A stretch of DNA of 64,000 nt from Pomphorhynchus laevis (GCA_012934845.2 WNNJ02001684.1:62001-126000), one strand, 5' to 3'; positions 14,001-29,000 are shown, numbered from the stretch's first letter. The notes: generated from the sequence alone by a model not told the origin. Program-made: numbers and translations.

Positions 14001-17000
14001 AAATACTAACAGTCGTACTATTTCTATAGATTTATATAGTATGATATGACCATTGGTTGATAAAAGTTAACTGCCCGCAAAATAGCGGGTTTTGATATAC
14101 ATTTAAAACATAAATTTATTCTGAATAGTATTTCGAAACATTTAGAAATTAAATGAAAAATACTAACAGCCGTACTATTTCTGAAGATTTATACAATATG
14201 CGATGACCATTGATTGATAAAAGTTAACTGCCTGCAAAATAGCGGGTTTTGATATACATTTAATACATAAATTTATTCTGAATAGTATTTCGAAACATTT
14301 AGAAATTAAATGAAGAAAAAATAAAAGCCGTACTATTTTTGTAGATTTACACAGTATGCGATGACCATTGGTTGATAAAAGTTAACTGCTCGCAAAATAG
14401 CGGGTTTTGATATACATTTAAAACATAAATTTTTTCTGAATAGTATTTCGAAACATTTAGAAATTAAATGAAGAAAAAATAAAAGCCGTACTATTTCTGT
14501 AGATCTACACAGTATGCGATGACCATTGGTTGATAAAAGTTAAGTGCCCGCAAAATAGCGGGTTTTGATATACATTTAAAACATAAATTTATTCTGAATA
14601 GTATTTCGAAACATTTAGAAATTAAATGAAGAAAAACTAAAAGCCGTACTATTTCTGTAGATTTATACAGTATGCGATGACCATTGATAATGACCATTGA
14701 CATATAATAATTAATACTATTTAATATTAGATTTAATTATAGTTATTGACTAAATCAAAAATACATATATAAAGCATTTTAATCAATACTTAATATTTTG
14801 GATATTATTTTATAACAAAACTGTTTAAAATGCAATTTATGCCTTTAGACGACTTTATGCTTTTATGTCATTACGCCATATAAAGAAGACTAAGTGAAAA
14901 CTCAAATGAATAATGTAGAAACCTAAACCTGATCATTGATTGTTAAGATGTTCAATTTAAGTCTATGTTAATCGACATTTTATTTAACAAAGTATCCATG
15001 TATAAAATACTGTTAAATCTTATATCTGACCTGAAGAATCTATTACTCCAGTAATAAGGTAGCTTTTGTAAGGTAGCTTTGTATGCATAATAAAACATTT
15101 GTGCATTTACGGTAAACAAAATTGTTTCAGTACATTGATTCAAATTATTCATAAATCCCAACAATGAGAATCACATATATACACTCAATTTTAGTTTGCG
15201 GTTTCGCCAATTTATTATTTCAAAGATGATCTTAAATTCGGTAGAATATCAGTTTATAGTAAAAAAAAGAGTTAAGTCGATCTTTGCGGATCGACATTAA
15301 GACGATACAATTTATTAAAAAACTGATAAACTTTACTATCAGATTGATTTTGATCATTTTGTATGACAATCGGCCGAAGCATTGAGTACTTGTGAACGTT
15401 GTTTTAATAACAAAATCGCAATACACAGAGGCAAAAATAAATAAATTATTCGACATTAAGGATTTTTAACATCATCTTGATTCACGGATTTATTTCTAAA
15501 TTGCTCATAAAAAGCGTATAAGAATATAAGATTTATATTATATGAGATATTATACTATAATATTATATATTATATTATTAAATATGAGAACAAAAATATT
15601 TAACAGCTTAAACACACAACTAACGACTTGCAGACTAACGACTTGCAGACCAACGACTTACAGACTAAATTGCGCGTTCAACCTACAATCAAATCAAGAT
15701 TTATTAACGTAACTACAATAACATCAAGTATATCAAGTGTATCATTGCGCTTTTGCCATCACAAATGACGAATTCAGAACGCTGCTGTTCATGCAATGGA
15801 AACAACGCCTTATGTAAAAGTTGTAGTTGTGTCAATGGGGGCAGGCCTTGTTTGGGGTGTTTGCCTTCAAAGAAGGGAAGGTGTCACAATGACGGATCGC
15901 GGTCATCCCAAAAGCAAGTATCCTCAGTAGAAACTATACCCATCACAAATTATCAGTCGATTGCCCCCTTTCAATCTGATACTTGCAATCCAATAATATC
16001 GGATTTTGTCACGCATGAAATAAAATGTACGAATGAAAATTGTAGTCTTTACACAGTTATCAGGGTCCCCGTTCGGATATCTCGTGAGTTCTTTCAGCAA
16101 GACTTCTTGTGCGGCACATGTGCAGCTTCTAAAATCTCTTATATTATGGAGGAACTGAAAAAGCAGGAAGGGTTGATTAAAAGCTTAGAGTCTGATTTTG
16201 CAGCTCTTAAGCTTTCGATACCAGAATCTTCTTCTCAACACATTGAAAACATTTCAAAACGTTCCTTTGCAGAGGTTGTTCGACGCGAAGTTACACGGTC
16301 AGTAATTGCTGCTTCTTCGGCATCAATCCAAAATAATAGTCCACTTAATATCATTAAAGCTTGCGAATCACAGGCGAAACGCTCAAATACAGTTATTATT
16401 AGAAATTTACCAATTTCTGAGGATGAACAAAAATCTATTCAGGCTTTATTCAGGGAGATTGGTTTTGTTTTACCAGCAGACAAAAAATTCTCATTTTTCA
16501 GACTTCCTGCGAAGCGGAGTGATGTGCCTCCGTGGCTCTTAATTTCTCTAGATGGACATTATGTAGATACTATTATTCGATCAGCTCACCGTTTGAAATC
16601 GTCAGTTCTTTTCCAGAGAGTATACATTCAACCAAATTTGTCCCCGGCGGAACGTGAGATTCAAAACGCGTTGCGCGCCGAACTTAAAAAGAAACGCCTG
16701 GCTGATCCGTCTGGCATATATCGCATAAGAAATACTCGTGTTTTGAGAGTGGGTGAGACTACAACTAGTACTGAGGAAACTATGTCTGGGATAGAAATTT
16801 CTTCGCCTATATGACTATGTGAAGAGCCTTTCCCTTTTTCTGCTTCCTCAATTGTTACTAATTTTGATTTCTCGAAGGTTAGCATTCTTTTATTTAATGT
16901 TGAAGGCTTATCATCTCTGCTTAATCTGGGTTTGGCCTCGTGGATTCAGCGTTTTGATGCGGTAATTTTCAATGAGACTTTTAGTCTGAATCATCTTTCT

Positions 17001-20000
17001 CTACAAGGGTTCTATACCTTCGACCTACCTGCCCGCTCACACGGTAGAGGTCGTCCATTTGGTGGTGTTATACTAGCAATAAAGTGTTTGCCTTCAACTT
17101 GGTCTCACTCTGTCTCAGATAATTGCATTTGTCTTGTAACTCCTTATCTGGTTATCATTGCGGTTTATTTTAATCCCGACTTCTCTGCGGCTGACATTAT
17201 TGATGAAATTTCACAGCTTTGTTCTAATTTGCCATCTAATTCGAGAGTTTTTGTTGGTGGTGATTTTAATGCAAAATATTCAGTTCCATATAGACCAAAA
17301 CTTCAACAGCTTATTAGTTACTTTGCATCTATGAACTTAAAACTTTGTATCCCCGCTGAGAAATGGTCTTATGAGTGTTATCGGTCGAGAAGTTTATTAG
17401 ATTTTGCCTTTTCTAATTGCGAGGTAACGAAGATGAATACCATGCTTGCCTCTGAATGGTCTTTGATACGCAAGCATAAGCCGGTAAACTGTATAGTCAA
17501 TTTTCATTCTCAGATATTAGAATCTCCAACTAGATTGTGTCACTCTCGTATTGTGAATCCCGAGTCTTTAAATATCCAAGTGGTTCTTAAAGCTTATTCT
17601 CTTATGTCAACTGGTCAACATCATGTGAGTGCTGATCTTTTGACTGCGGCAATAGTTCAGAGTTGTGGTTCGTCTTCCAGTCGGCGCTTCACGAGTCGTC
17701 CTTTTAATTATCGCAAGTGGCCTATCCTGCAAGAAATGCAGCGAACACTGCTTAGAATGTCTCGCGATTGTAGTAGTGGGCATTCTACAAAGGAGGCTTA
17801 TATTGTCCTTCGACGGGTTTATACCAAAATGTTGCAGACTTTTCACCGAGATCGTTTGTACGCAGAAGAGTGTCATCGATTAAGTTTGGCAGAGAGCTTT
17901 CCATGGAAAGTCCATTCTAAACATCATAATAAAATCATGTCTTTAGTTCCGCTTTCCAAGTGGGTTGATCACTTTCGCTCTTTCCTCCATCTCGATGATC
18001 TATCGTTGTCATTGCCAGCTAATAATTTTGATTTTGACGGTTCCTCTGGTTTGATTGATACACCCTTTTCCATTGAGGAAATTGAAGGATGCCTTGCGCG
18101 GATGCATGTGAAGAAAGCTAGTGGTCCGGATAATCTCTGCGTGGAGCAACTCCGAGCTACATTCCACATATTTGGCAGCTATTGGACCTTTATGTTCAAT
18201 TCTCTACTCTATGGATCCTGTTTGCCATTCTCTTGGAAAGAGGGGATAGTGAAAGTTCTATATAAGGGCACCGGTCCTTTGGAATCTCCAGACTCTTATC
18301 GCGGAATTTTCCTTTTAAACCACGTTTATAAATTATTGTCGTTTGTATTAACTTCTCGACTAGCTAAGCACTGTTCTTCGTTATTGCCTGAAGAACAATT
18401 TGGATTTCGGCAAGGTCGCTCGACTTGTGATGCTATCAGTCTAGTGCGTTCTTCTGTAGTCAACTGTATTTCTAATAAAAATTCATTATATGCCATCTTT
18501 ATTGATTTTCGTAGAGCATTTGACTCAGTCAATCGAAATATCCTACTTTCTAAGCTGCATAATAATTGTAATCTTCGTGGGCGCTTTCTTCGCCTACTAT
18601 ATCAGATTCTATTACCTAACCGTGTCAAGGTATTCGATGATTTAGCATACTCTGACTTCTTCACAGTTAATCATGGCGTATTGCAGGGGGACCCAATCAG
18701 TCCTCTATTATTTTCAATCTTCGTTATTGATTTACCACCGGTTATACGGTCTTTTGCAAACGAAGTTGAGTTGGCGCTATATGCTGACGATCTTGTGATC
18801 CTGACAAGAAACCTAGGCACGGCTCAAAAGGCACTCGATGGCTTGACTGTATTTTGTAGTCGGAATGAACTAGACATCAACATTTCAAAATCAAAGGTAG
18901 TGAAGTTCCGCGGTGGTGGTCGTTTATCCAAGCATGACTCGCTTTTTATAAAGTCTCAGACACTAGAGTTCTGTACTAATTATAAGTATCTTGGCGTTCT
19001 ATTAACGTCTAGATGGTCTTTTACCGCGCACCTTGAGGCTAAATCTTCTAAGATTGCAATTAAAACGGCTTCATATCCTCAACTAAGGAAGCTGTCGTTT
19101 GAAGGAGCGTTGAGATATTTCGAGTTAATGCTCCTACCAATTATTCAGTATGGGTTGGCAACATTCTGGGAGGACCTCACTGAGTTAAATTTTAGACAGA
19201 TTGATAGGTGTCAGGCCCGATTTTTGAAACATATAGTTGGAGTATCCAATAAATGTAGTACGACAGCGATCACATACTTGGCAAAAATAAAGCCGCTTAG
19301 TGTCCGATTATGTAGTAGTCTTAGATGTGTTCAAACGTCTAGTTATCTCCAACATTTGGTAGCTCTTGAGACTAAATTCTTAAACGTGGATCATGATTTA
19401 GCCAATTCTCCTGTGTACCTGCAAAACAGTTGGAGATCACCGTTAAATGTGAAACGCCCATTGATATGGAGGTTATCTATTCATGGTTTTCATGATAACT
19501 ACTGTCGCCGACTTCTCGCTTGTCATCGCCGTGATTCTTCTTGTATATGCCGCTTCTGTGCTTCTTCCTGTGATGCATTGCTCCATGCTCTAGCCTGCCC
19601 TCAACTCAGCCTTATGTCACTTCAAGAGATTAATGATCTTCGTCATTGATCAAAAAACGACGCATTAAGAAGACAATATGTATACTTCAAATTTTGTTGA
19701 TTCTGACTAATTTCCTATTTTGTAATTATTTGCCCAGCCGAAAGGCGGAACGGGAAATAAAACTCTGTATTATTAAATATAAGATCTAAATTGCATTTTA
19801 AATACAGGCGAAATAATATTTCGTTTCTCAAGGTACCTACATTTATTTAGATTAATTTCGATTAAAAAGTAGCTTTAAATTTTTAACTTAAGTTTTTATC
19901 ATCAGTTTATCTATTATTTGTTAACTAAAGGATCACATTTCAAGTGCGGCAATTGGACATCTGAGAAGTAACAAACAATCCATAGATTAAAATAATTATT

Positions 20001-23000
20001 ATCTAATAATGATAAGCGGGTTTATTTACCATTAGTTGCGAATGAATTATTTATTTTTTATTATTTCGTAAAAGTATATTTTATATTCATAAAATTTGAT
20101 TTGTATTTTAAATTTTAATAAAAAAATATACATTTTTACGTGGCAATTGCGTGCCGGCGCACGCTTACATGATCACAACAAGTAAGTATAGTCACTTATT
20201 GATTGTTTTTCGTTTATACGAATGAATTTGCATTATATATTTTCAGCATAGAGAATTAATGATTTACTTTTATAATGGTTTACTTTTATTCAGGTGTATT
20301 TAAGCATAGTACTGGTATAATACTGGGTAATACTGATAAGCGGATTTATTTACCATTAGTTGCGAAACGAATTATTTTTTGTTATTTCGTAAAAGTATAT
20401 TTTATATTCATAAAATTTTATTTTTATTTTACATTTTAATTATAAATTTTATCGTAATATGACTATAAATTCTATAAAATCTTATATAATTATTTATTAT
20501 TTATCTTTATTTTTAATTTTATAGAAGGTACAGAGTAAAATTGAAGTTGATTAAACATGGTTTATAGATTAAATTAAGATACTAAGTGCTGTTTCAATTA
20601 AAACTACGGCTTTGATTAACTCATTCTATTAATTTTTTAATTAATAGAATAAATAAAATAAATTAAAGTAAATAAATAATATTATCTAGTGTAGCATTGT
20701 CTGGCTACTGCTATGCTAAAAATTTTATTCTATGAACAGACAAGATGCATGATACATCAAAATACTTACTAATTACTCGAAGATCTGCTTTTGAAACATC
20801 TGAACCAGTACGATTTTTTATCTTGACTCGATATTCATCTTGGTCGTTTGGTGAAACCGAAAATACTGTCAGCGTGCAAACTTCGTCATTATTTTTAATA
20901 GCATATTTTACTTGATCGTTGTATATCTCTGATGATCCCTTAAACCTTTATAACAACAAGCAATAGATATATGTAAGCATTTTAAATAATTTTTTATTTA
21001 AATAATAAACATTTAAAAATATTAAAATTATTAAAAAGTTATTACCCTTTGTTTTTATTGTTATTTTAAAGCTTGTGCAAATATTTAAATAAATCATATT
21101 CATATATTTACCACAACAAAATAATTTCAAAAGACTTTGTACGTTTTGAATAAAAACCTCATCGATTATATAATTAAAGCTAAAAATAATTTTAACCAAT
21201 TTAAGAAAAAGTAAGATCAATTAAGTGAGTCCAAGTATTTCTCCTGAGAACATTATTCTTTAATGTCTTTCATAACATTAATCTTATTAATCATGTAAAT
21301 ATATTTTATCATAAACAAATTTTTTAAAACATTTTCGATTTTATTAATGGTAACTTAGAGTAATGTTAAAAGAGTTCGTCTCACTGAAGAAATTACAATA
21401 ATTTAATGATTATATATTAAAATAACACAACGCAGTTTGTCAAATCACTGATGAAATTGGAATAATTACAAATTACAAAATAATAAATAATAAATTTAAT
21501 TAATTACAATCAAGCGACGAAAATATATTTGATGGACATAATAACATATTTTACATGTATTTTTGATTTTTTATCACTTTTAATCAAAATATATTCAAAC
21601 ATTTTTAATAAAAATATCGTAACACCGTGCTAAAATAGAATAAACTATGTTTGCCATCTTTAGGAAAAAAGAGAAAAAACACCAAATGTTCGTATTTACA
21701 CAAATGCTACCTGAACAATAACATATATTCTTTCTTCGTTGACGTCCGTTGCCTGCTCAATTCCATATAAAATAACTAATCTATTGCTATTGACGTTTCA
21801 TGCAAATAATTAAATTAAAATTATCATTCATTACAAAAATTAAATAATAAATTTTACTCACTACTTATTTGATAAACATATAATTAAGTTTTCTAAATAA
21901 AAATAAGTTTCAAATTGATGATATAATATTATTATGTTAATATTAAAATATAAAAGTGAATATATAACAATATAATGTTAATAAAAAAATTTAAGTAACG
22001 ATTTATATTAATTTCCATATTTGAATTTACCTTTTCTTAATTTATTATTAGATTTCTCAAATATTTTATTTTAAGTAGATTTTGTACATCAATTTCTTAT
22101 ATCCTAAATTTTACCATTTTACTGATTCGTTGCCTTTTCCATCAAACGCTACAGCAAATGAGGCATTAGATCCTTGAACACACGACTGAGGTATCAATTT
22201 TTGCGTTATGGACGGTGGCTCTTGCAATAGATCATCCACAAACTAAAGAAATTTAGTCGTATAAATGCAAAATTCCAAAGCAGTGTAAACAAGCAAATGT
22301 GACGATGCTTTTCAATTATTCAAAGAATTCACGTGCAATGAGAATAGAAAAATCAGATTTGAATATTTTAAAAACTGATTTATTAAAATTTAGAATAAAC
22401 TCAAACCAAATAAACTCAAAAGATAGAGTGAATATATCAATCTATTTATATAAAATAACGTATTCTGTAACAAGTTACAGCAATGCTCATATTCATAAGT
22501 AATTAGCTCAAACAATCATTTTTCAAATGAATTGATAGTATGTAATTTAACTAAATAACGAATAGTATTTTACTAAATGTAAGCTTATATGTAACATTTA
22601 TAGGGATTGATAATATACCTTTTTAGAAAGAAAACACTTCAAGTATTAAGAAGATATGCATCATTTGTATATTTGGTCTAATCGCTGTGTTTAGTAGCGG
22701 AACTGACTAGGGCCTAAGTCTAATATCACAGAGATTCTTCCTGAATACTATTTATCTACATTTTTGGGGTGTTGGGTATAAATTAATCTATGCATAAAAG
22801 ATGCTTTTAAATACTAAATTATCAAAGGATTAATATGGTTAATCTTAATATTAATGACATATTAATATTGATATGAATATTAATATGATCTATGTGGGGA
22901 TTTGAAATTATTAATTTTAGGAATCCTTTTTCATAATAATATCTGATGCTAAAAATATGCGTAATGCCTATAATTAGCATATATAATTTATAATTTTAAC

Positions 23001-26000
23001 TTAGAGTTATCGTGTAGAGATATATCTCTGATATGATTAGATGGATTTGTAAATTCAACTTTGTGAATGTACAAGTTGAACTTGTAATTTTTATCATAAA
23101 ACTTGCTTATATTTAACTAAAAATATATTTATCAAAAAATATTATTTTTTAATATAGAAATAAACTTGTGTGCCATTAATTAAATTAAATTGCGTAATTA
23201 TTTAGTTAAAACCCAAAACTTTATACCGGATTTAGTGATTATAATGCAAAATGTTTCTATTTTAAATAGAAGTACTTACCAGAACAGGGTTTGTTTCTTC
23301 TGAAGGTTTAGATTCACCGGAATCGTTAAAAGCCACTACACGAAAGGTGTAAGTTTCTCCGTCTTTAAGATTCCCAATAGCAGCTCTATTGTTAGTATAT
23401 CGTATCGGTAATCTAGTCCATTCATCATCAGCTAGACTTTTAAGTTCAATCATGCATCCATTGACTGGATTTTTATCTAATACATATTGTCCCAGTTTAT
23501 AAATGAGAAAACTTTTGAATTATTTGAATAAAGTTTCAAACTTTTATATAATTGAATTTGTAATTTCTTAACTGATTTTATCAAATATTAGTTTATAAAA
23601 ATAATGCTTAGACATATATTTCTATTAATTTTAATAAATATATTCATTCCATTCTTTAGATTTTAAATTATGGAACAGTATCAACAAAAATTATCAATTT
23701 TTACATTTAACATTTAAATTATTGTCATCATCAGAAAAAAATTGATGATGTAGTAGTTAACAAAATATAAATATTTATAAATTTATTTTCTATTTATGTT
23801 GACCATGCTAAAAAATTAAAAATCTATTATTTTTATTAATACAAAATTAAATTTAGTTTTAATATAAAAGGTTAATATAACCTTTAGAATAGGTTATAAA
23901 CGATAATTGCAACTATTAAAGATGATATAAATTAAATAATAACCAAAGTTAATAATAATTAACTTTTATTTTGCATTATTTTTAATTTGCAATATAAAAT
24001 ACGTAGACTCATTTAGCTTATTTAATTTATTAATTAAAATTGTTTTTCAAGGATTGAAACGAAATTTTTAATTTCGTTTCAAAAAATAATCACTACATAA
24101 AATTATATATTTATAATTACTGAAAATATTACAATGTTAAATAGTGATATGACGCTTTTATGTTTATTCATTATTTGCTCACTCCCTTTTAACTACACTT
24201 TTAAAACAACTGCATATTACGCTATCTGACTGCATTAAAATGTTTTATCTGAAAGAAATTTTAAATACTTTAAAATAAATTGACAAATTGAGTAAAACGT
24301 TGTATTGTTTTTAGGCGCATTTTGCCTAAACAAAACCATTTATCTTTTAATTTTGTTAAGGTTTAGATTATATGTGTAGATTATATCTGTGCAAACGGGT
24401 AGATGATTTGATACAAAACTAATGGGCTTTGACAGTAAAAAACTTTCAATATGACGAAACCAAATCGGAATACTTTGAATGATCGAAGTTGTTCATAAGC
24501 TGTTTTGTATTTTCCAGTTTTCTTGAAAATGGTGTCAAATACATACCGAAATATAAAACATTTTTTTAAATTTAATTTGTAGTTTTTTTCGTTAGCAAAT
24601 TATAAAAATTTAATGCCGATTTATTAAAACTTTGTTCTATAATCTAGTATACTGACATCGTGATTTTCCCTATTATTTTGGCTTGCACTTTTGGAATATT
24701 TGATATCACCTATCCTTTTCATTAATCAATCAAAAAATTAAAAGTTAAATAAATGGCCATACCGAAACTAAAACAATTTGATGACACAATCATTTCTTTC
24801 AAAGATCATTCCCTTGGAGTACTTGAATATATATGTATATATAAATTCGCTTATTTGTTACACAAATAGCACATATTTCATATGTTTACAAGTTCGTAGT
24901 TTAAAACCTGAATTAAATTTGGTAAACTGGAAAATATACACGTTCAAAAAACTGTGTACAATTAGATAAAAGTTAAATAATTAATATAAATAATTATTAA
25001 TTTTAATATAAATAATTATTAAAATACACTTTTTGATCATTACCTTCCTGTTTAGTAGCAGGAAGGTACAACTAACTTATTTTTAAGCTTTATAGAATAT
25101 GAATTTGTTCATAACTGTGTAAGAAACTAAATTTAAACAATATAAATATATGAAATATATGTTTCGATACATTGATGATATATGTGTATTTAATTCTAAT
25201 AATTTTTATTCAATTAGTGAGCACATTTATCCAGAAAGCCTTATTCTTAACAAAACCAATATTAATGATAAAGAAGGTGTATATCTAGATATGAACATTA
25301 AATTAACATTAACTAAAACTACTATTAATTTATATCGTAAAGATGACATATTTAAATTTACAAGAAACATATTTTTACATGAGCATTTATGCATACCATA
25401 TAATATAAAATATAATACATTAAATAATGAAATTTTAAGAATTGCAACAATATGTAATGATATTGGCTTTCTTCAAAATCATTTAAATAATTTAATAGAT
25501 ACATATTTTAAACTAGGTTACTATAAAAATAACATCAAGCAGAAAATAGTAAAATATATAAATCAACACAATAATATAAAGAATAAATTTAAAATCATAA
25601 GCGGAAAATTTTTATGGATAATAAATAATATACTTTGTATTAGAATAAGATACTATATAATCAAATTTAATCGGAGGAACTACGTCATCAACACGTATTT
25701 GGCCCGCTGATAAGTTGAGTCGAGAATAGGGGCCGAAACCTGATAGCATAGCAGTTCCTCCTGATGACCTCTAATTCTTATTCTGATACAACGTCTGTTA
25801 TTTATTAGTCAATTCATAAAAATGACTTTTTAAATTTCAATTTTTTTATTTTAACTTGATTTAAATTATAGAAAATCTGATAACAATTATTTTATTATTT
25901 AATTAATAAATAATTGGAATTTTCAATAACAGACTGAATTATGTATTTGCAAGAATTGCGGTGGCAAATATAACGAACTTCTCCGTTTTTAACTGTATCG

Positions 26001-29000
26001 ATTTTCCATTACTTACAATTATCGATAATTTTAGCGTTTCGTTTTTAATATTTTTATTTTTAAAGCCAAGCTTCGAAAGGCCGGAGTGACGTAAAAATTT
26101 CTTAAAGAATAATTACTTTCCCATATTACGGAAAAAACCATGTAGTTATTTTTAGCATACTCATTATAAAACGTCTTACCAGAAGAAATTTTCCATTGAA
26201 GATTTATACGACTGTCGACAACAGATCCAACCTCTGGTTTGCCCGGATGAGCGGGAATGTCTGAAATGCACAAATAATAAGAGCATAAATTAATTGCGGA
26301 TAATCATTTAGTATGAACAAATAAAACAGTAAATTATATAGCAAAACAAGTTGGAAAATAATGACTGCATTGCTTAAATAAGTTGTTAATTACAAAATAT
26401 AAATAGAAAATTTATAAGCAGCAACATTTGGGTCTACGTATCTTGTAATATGTAAAGAAATTTTTAATTTATTTTGCTATGACTGATTCAAATTGCAATT
26501 TAATAATCCCTAAAATCTTATCAAAACGCACATAAATTAAATTAGTAATATAAATTAGTAATATTAATGATATATAATACTATAATTAATACATTCTAAG
26601 ATATTTATAAATGTGTTTAGCAAAATTTATAAAAACTTTCTTAATAATATAATTATTTAAATAATAATTATAAATAATATAGTTATTTAAATAATAAGTA
26701 AATAATAATATTTTTAATTATTTATAATATATTATTATATTGTTATATTAAAATTATATTATTTATAATAATTTTGTTTTGAAACAATAACTCGTTCAAG
26801 GCCTGTTTGTAGGAACCTACACATCTGTAAAATTATTCTAATAAATATTGTTGTATTAAATAAGATATAAAATATTAAAATATCAAAATATAATAAAATA
26901 TTACGTCACCAAGAGTTAAAATTCATATAACCACTATATGTGGAGTGACGAAAAAATAGTCTACTCATCACTACAGGGTGGTCTCATCAGTGTGGCCCTG
27001 TAGCTACACAACTTTGACAATACTAACATGAAATATGTAATACTATATTTTTTGTAATAACATGAAATTATCATTACTATACAAAATATTATATTAAATT
27101 TAATCGGATTAAATAAAAAATATAGATTAATTATAATTCTTGTCTTATAAGGAATTGGAAAACATGAATTCCTTACAGTTCGTATAAGGAATTGGATCAA
27201 AGGAATTGAAAAAATACAGAAGTATTTACAAGACCTTAAAAATACAAGACATTCAGGTTATTTTTGATAATTAACTAAAGGAAGACACTATCGTTGAACT
27301 TCCTCCTGTAAAACATTTACAGAATCTTGCAATCACTACATTGAACTTCCCCTCTACAGAGAGAGGAATGTTTTAACAAAATGTTACGACCTTTTGTTGT
27401 AAATTACAGGGATAGAGTTATGTTCAGCTCAGCCAGAGCATATACGGGAACATACAGAATTTCTTTTGTAACCCCTGATTTGACTATGAAATATACCCGT
27501 TTCGTTAACGTCTATTTACAACAATACGGCTCGGTGATTCTAAAGCCCATTCAGACCTCTATAATAATTGTAAATATTATGCCTGATCTAACATATGGAA
27601 ATTTGTATGATCTTAGGGTGAAATATTCAATCTCCAAGATTGAAATGGTTTATCGCAACATGTCAAGTATTTTTTAATCTATTTGTAGAAATAAAAGTAT
27701 TTAAATTTTATCAAAATTTTATATTTTTAAGCTAATAAAATAGATTTATTTGAAGAATTAAAACAAATCCCTCTATTAATCAATTAAATACGAAATATTT
27801 ATAAAAGTTATTAGCGGATAAGATAAGGAATAAAATTTTACCGAATGGATTTTTAACTGTAATACTTTCATCCGAATATAAGCAATCACTTCCCCCGCTA
27901 GCATTAACAGCTTTTACTCTAAACTGATATTCGTGGTTTTCTTTCAAATTTGAAACTATGCCTTCAGGTTCCTATAAAATAAGGTTCACAACTTATCATA
28001 AACTAATACTCCTTTACATTAAATAGTCCACAATAGTGCCATTCTAGCGGCTCTCCATCGGTCACATCCAACTTTTCGACAGCGTAATAATTTATTTTGC
28101 TATGCCCGTCTCGTATAGGTTTTCTCCATGTCAAATGGCATGATGACTTTGTAATGTCAGACGCTTTCAAAGGTCCCTGTGGGACAGAAGATACGCCTTA
28201 ATGACATGATAAAACTTATCGATAATTGAAGCAAACTCGCTAACCTTGAACTTTTAATGCAAAGTCTGCACTAGTTGATCCCGCTTCGTTTTCAAACAAA
28301 AGTGTATATGTACCTTCTTGATCAATGTCACAATCTAAACATATTTAAAAAGTAGTTAAAATATAGGTATTTATAAGATGTAGCTTATATTTGAGAACAT
28401 TAGTTTCCTTAATACGAGGTTTGAAAAAAGCATCATAACCGTCTTAATGTATCTAATCTTCTTCAAAAAAATATCTTCTAAAATTAATCTTCTAAAATTA
28501 ATTTACATTTTTTCTTTAAGCATATAAATTGTTGTAGTCACGAAAATTCGCAAATAAAAAGAGTAATCATTAAAATTAGCAAGTAATTTAAAGTCTTTTA
28601 AACAGTTGAATACGCTGCTACTTACAAAACTACTAAGGTGATAGTTAATTTATTTAATAGTAATTATCAATTTTAATTAATATTTAATATTAATTAATAA
28701 TATTATTAGAAAAATGCAATTATATATTAAAACTACAATACGATATAATAAATTTCCTTAAAGTCGAAACCTTTATATACACATATTACCAATACATCAT
28801 ATCGTTATTTATATTTAATAACGTTAAATATATTTTATATTATTTGCAACTGTTTCACACGGGTGTTTTACACATATGATAACCGTCACTTGACTTTTTA
28901 AACCGATATTAAAGCCCGACAAGTCCAGTTCAAGTCATATTATTACTTAATAAAATTTACGCTAAAATTATTTTATTTTGCAATAAAGTAAGATACAAAT

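Larger units (their letters stand above)
15573..19784 (+). mobile_element. Complete-looking APE-type LINE with target-site duplication
   Basis: The element runs from about 15590 to 19767. The 17-mer TATTATTAAATATRAGA flanks it at 15573-15589 and 19768-19784 with one mismatch, as expected for a target-site duplication. The 5' region has three tandem units of 15 bp (ACTAACGACTTGCAG, 15619-15663), as in LINE promoters. Two ORFs follow in the same frame, separated only by one UGA. The 3' UTR ends with the hairpin CCGAAAGGCGG and GGGAAATAAAACTCTG, without a poly(A) tail. No internal lesion was seen. Its codon use and GC are well above the surrounding intron. Clade uncertain: an I/Jockey-like or L1-like group. 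Confidence 0.92.
23477..26179. other. Twitchin intron with YIDD element
   Basis: A 2.7-kb intron that splits an Fn3 domain. It holds a perfect hairpin (24054-24082) and the reverse transcriptase element at 25.04-25.85 kb; the rest is A/T-rich and featureless. Confidence 0.7.

Noticed and set aside
14491-14703. 70-codon minus-strand ORF
   Set aside because: It lies inside the 158-bp satellite and changes with the repeat unit.
25774-25800. CTGATGA in the YIDD element end as a hammerhead
   Set aside because: No GAAA follows at a suitable distance; the nearby GAAAC lies upstream instead.
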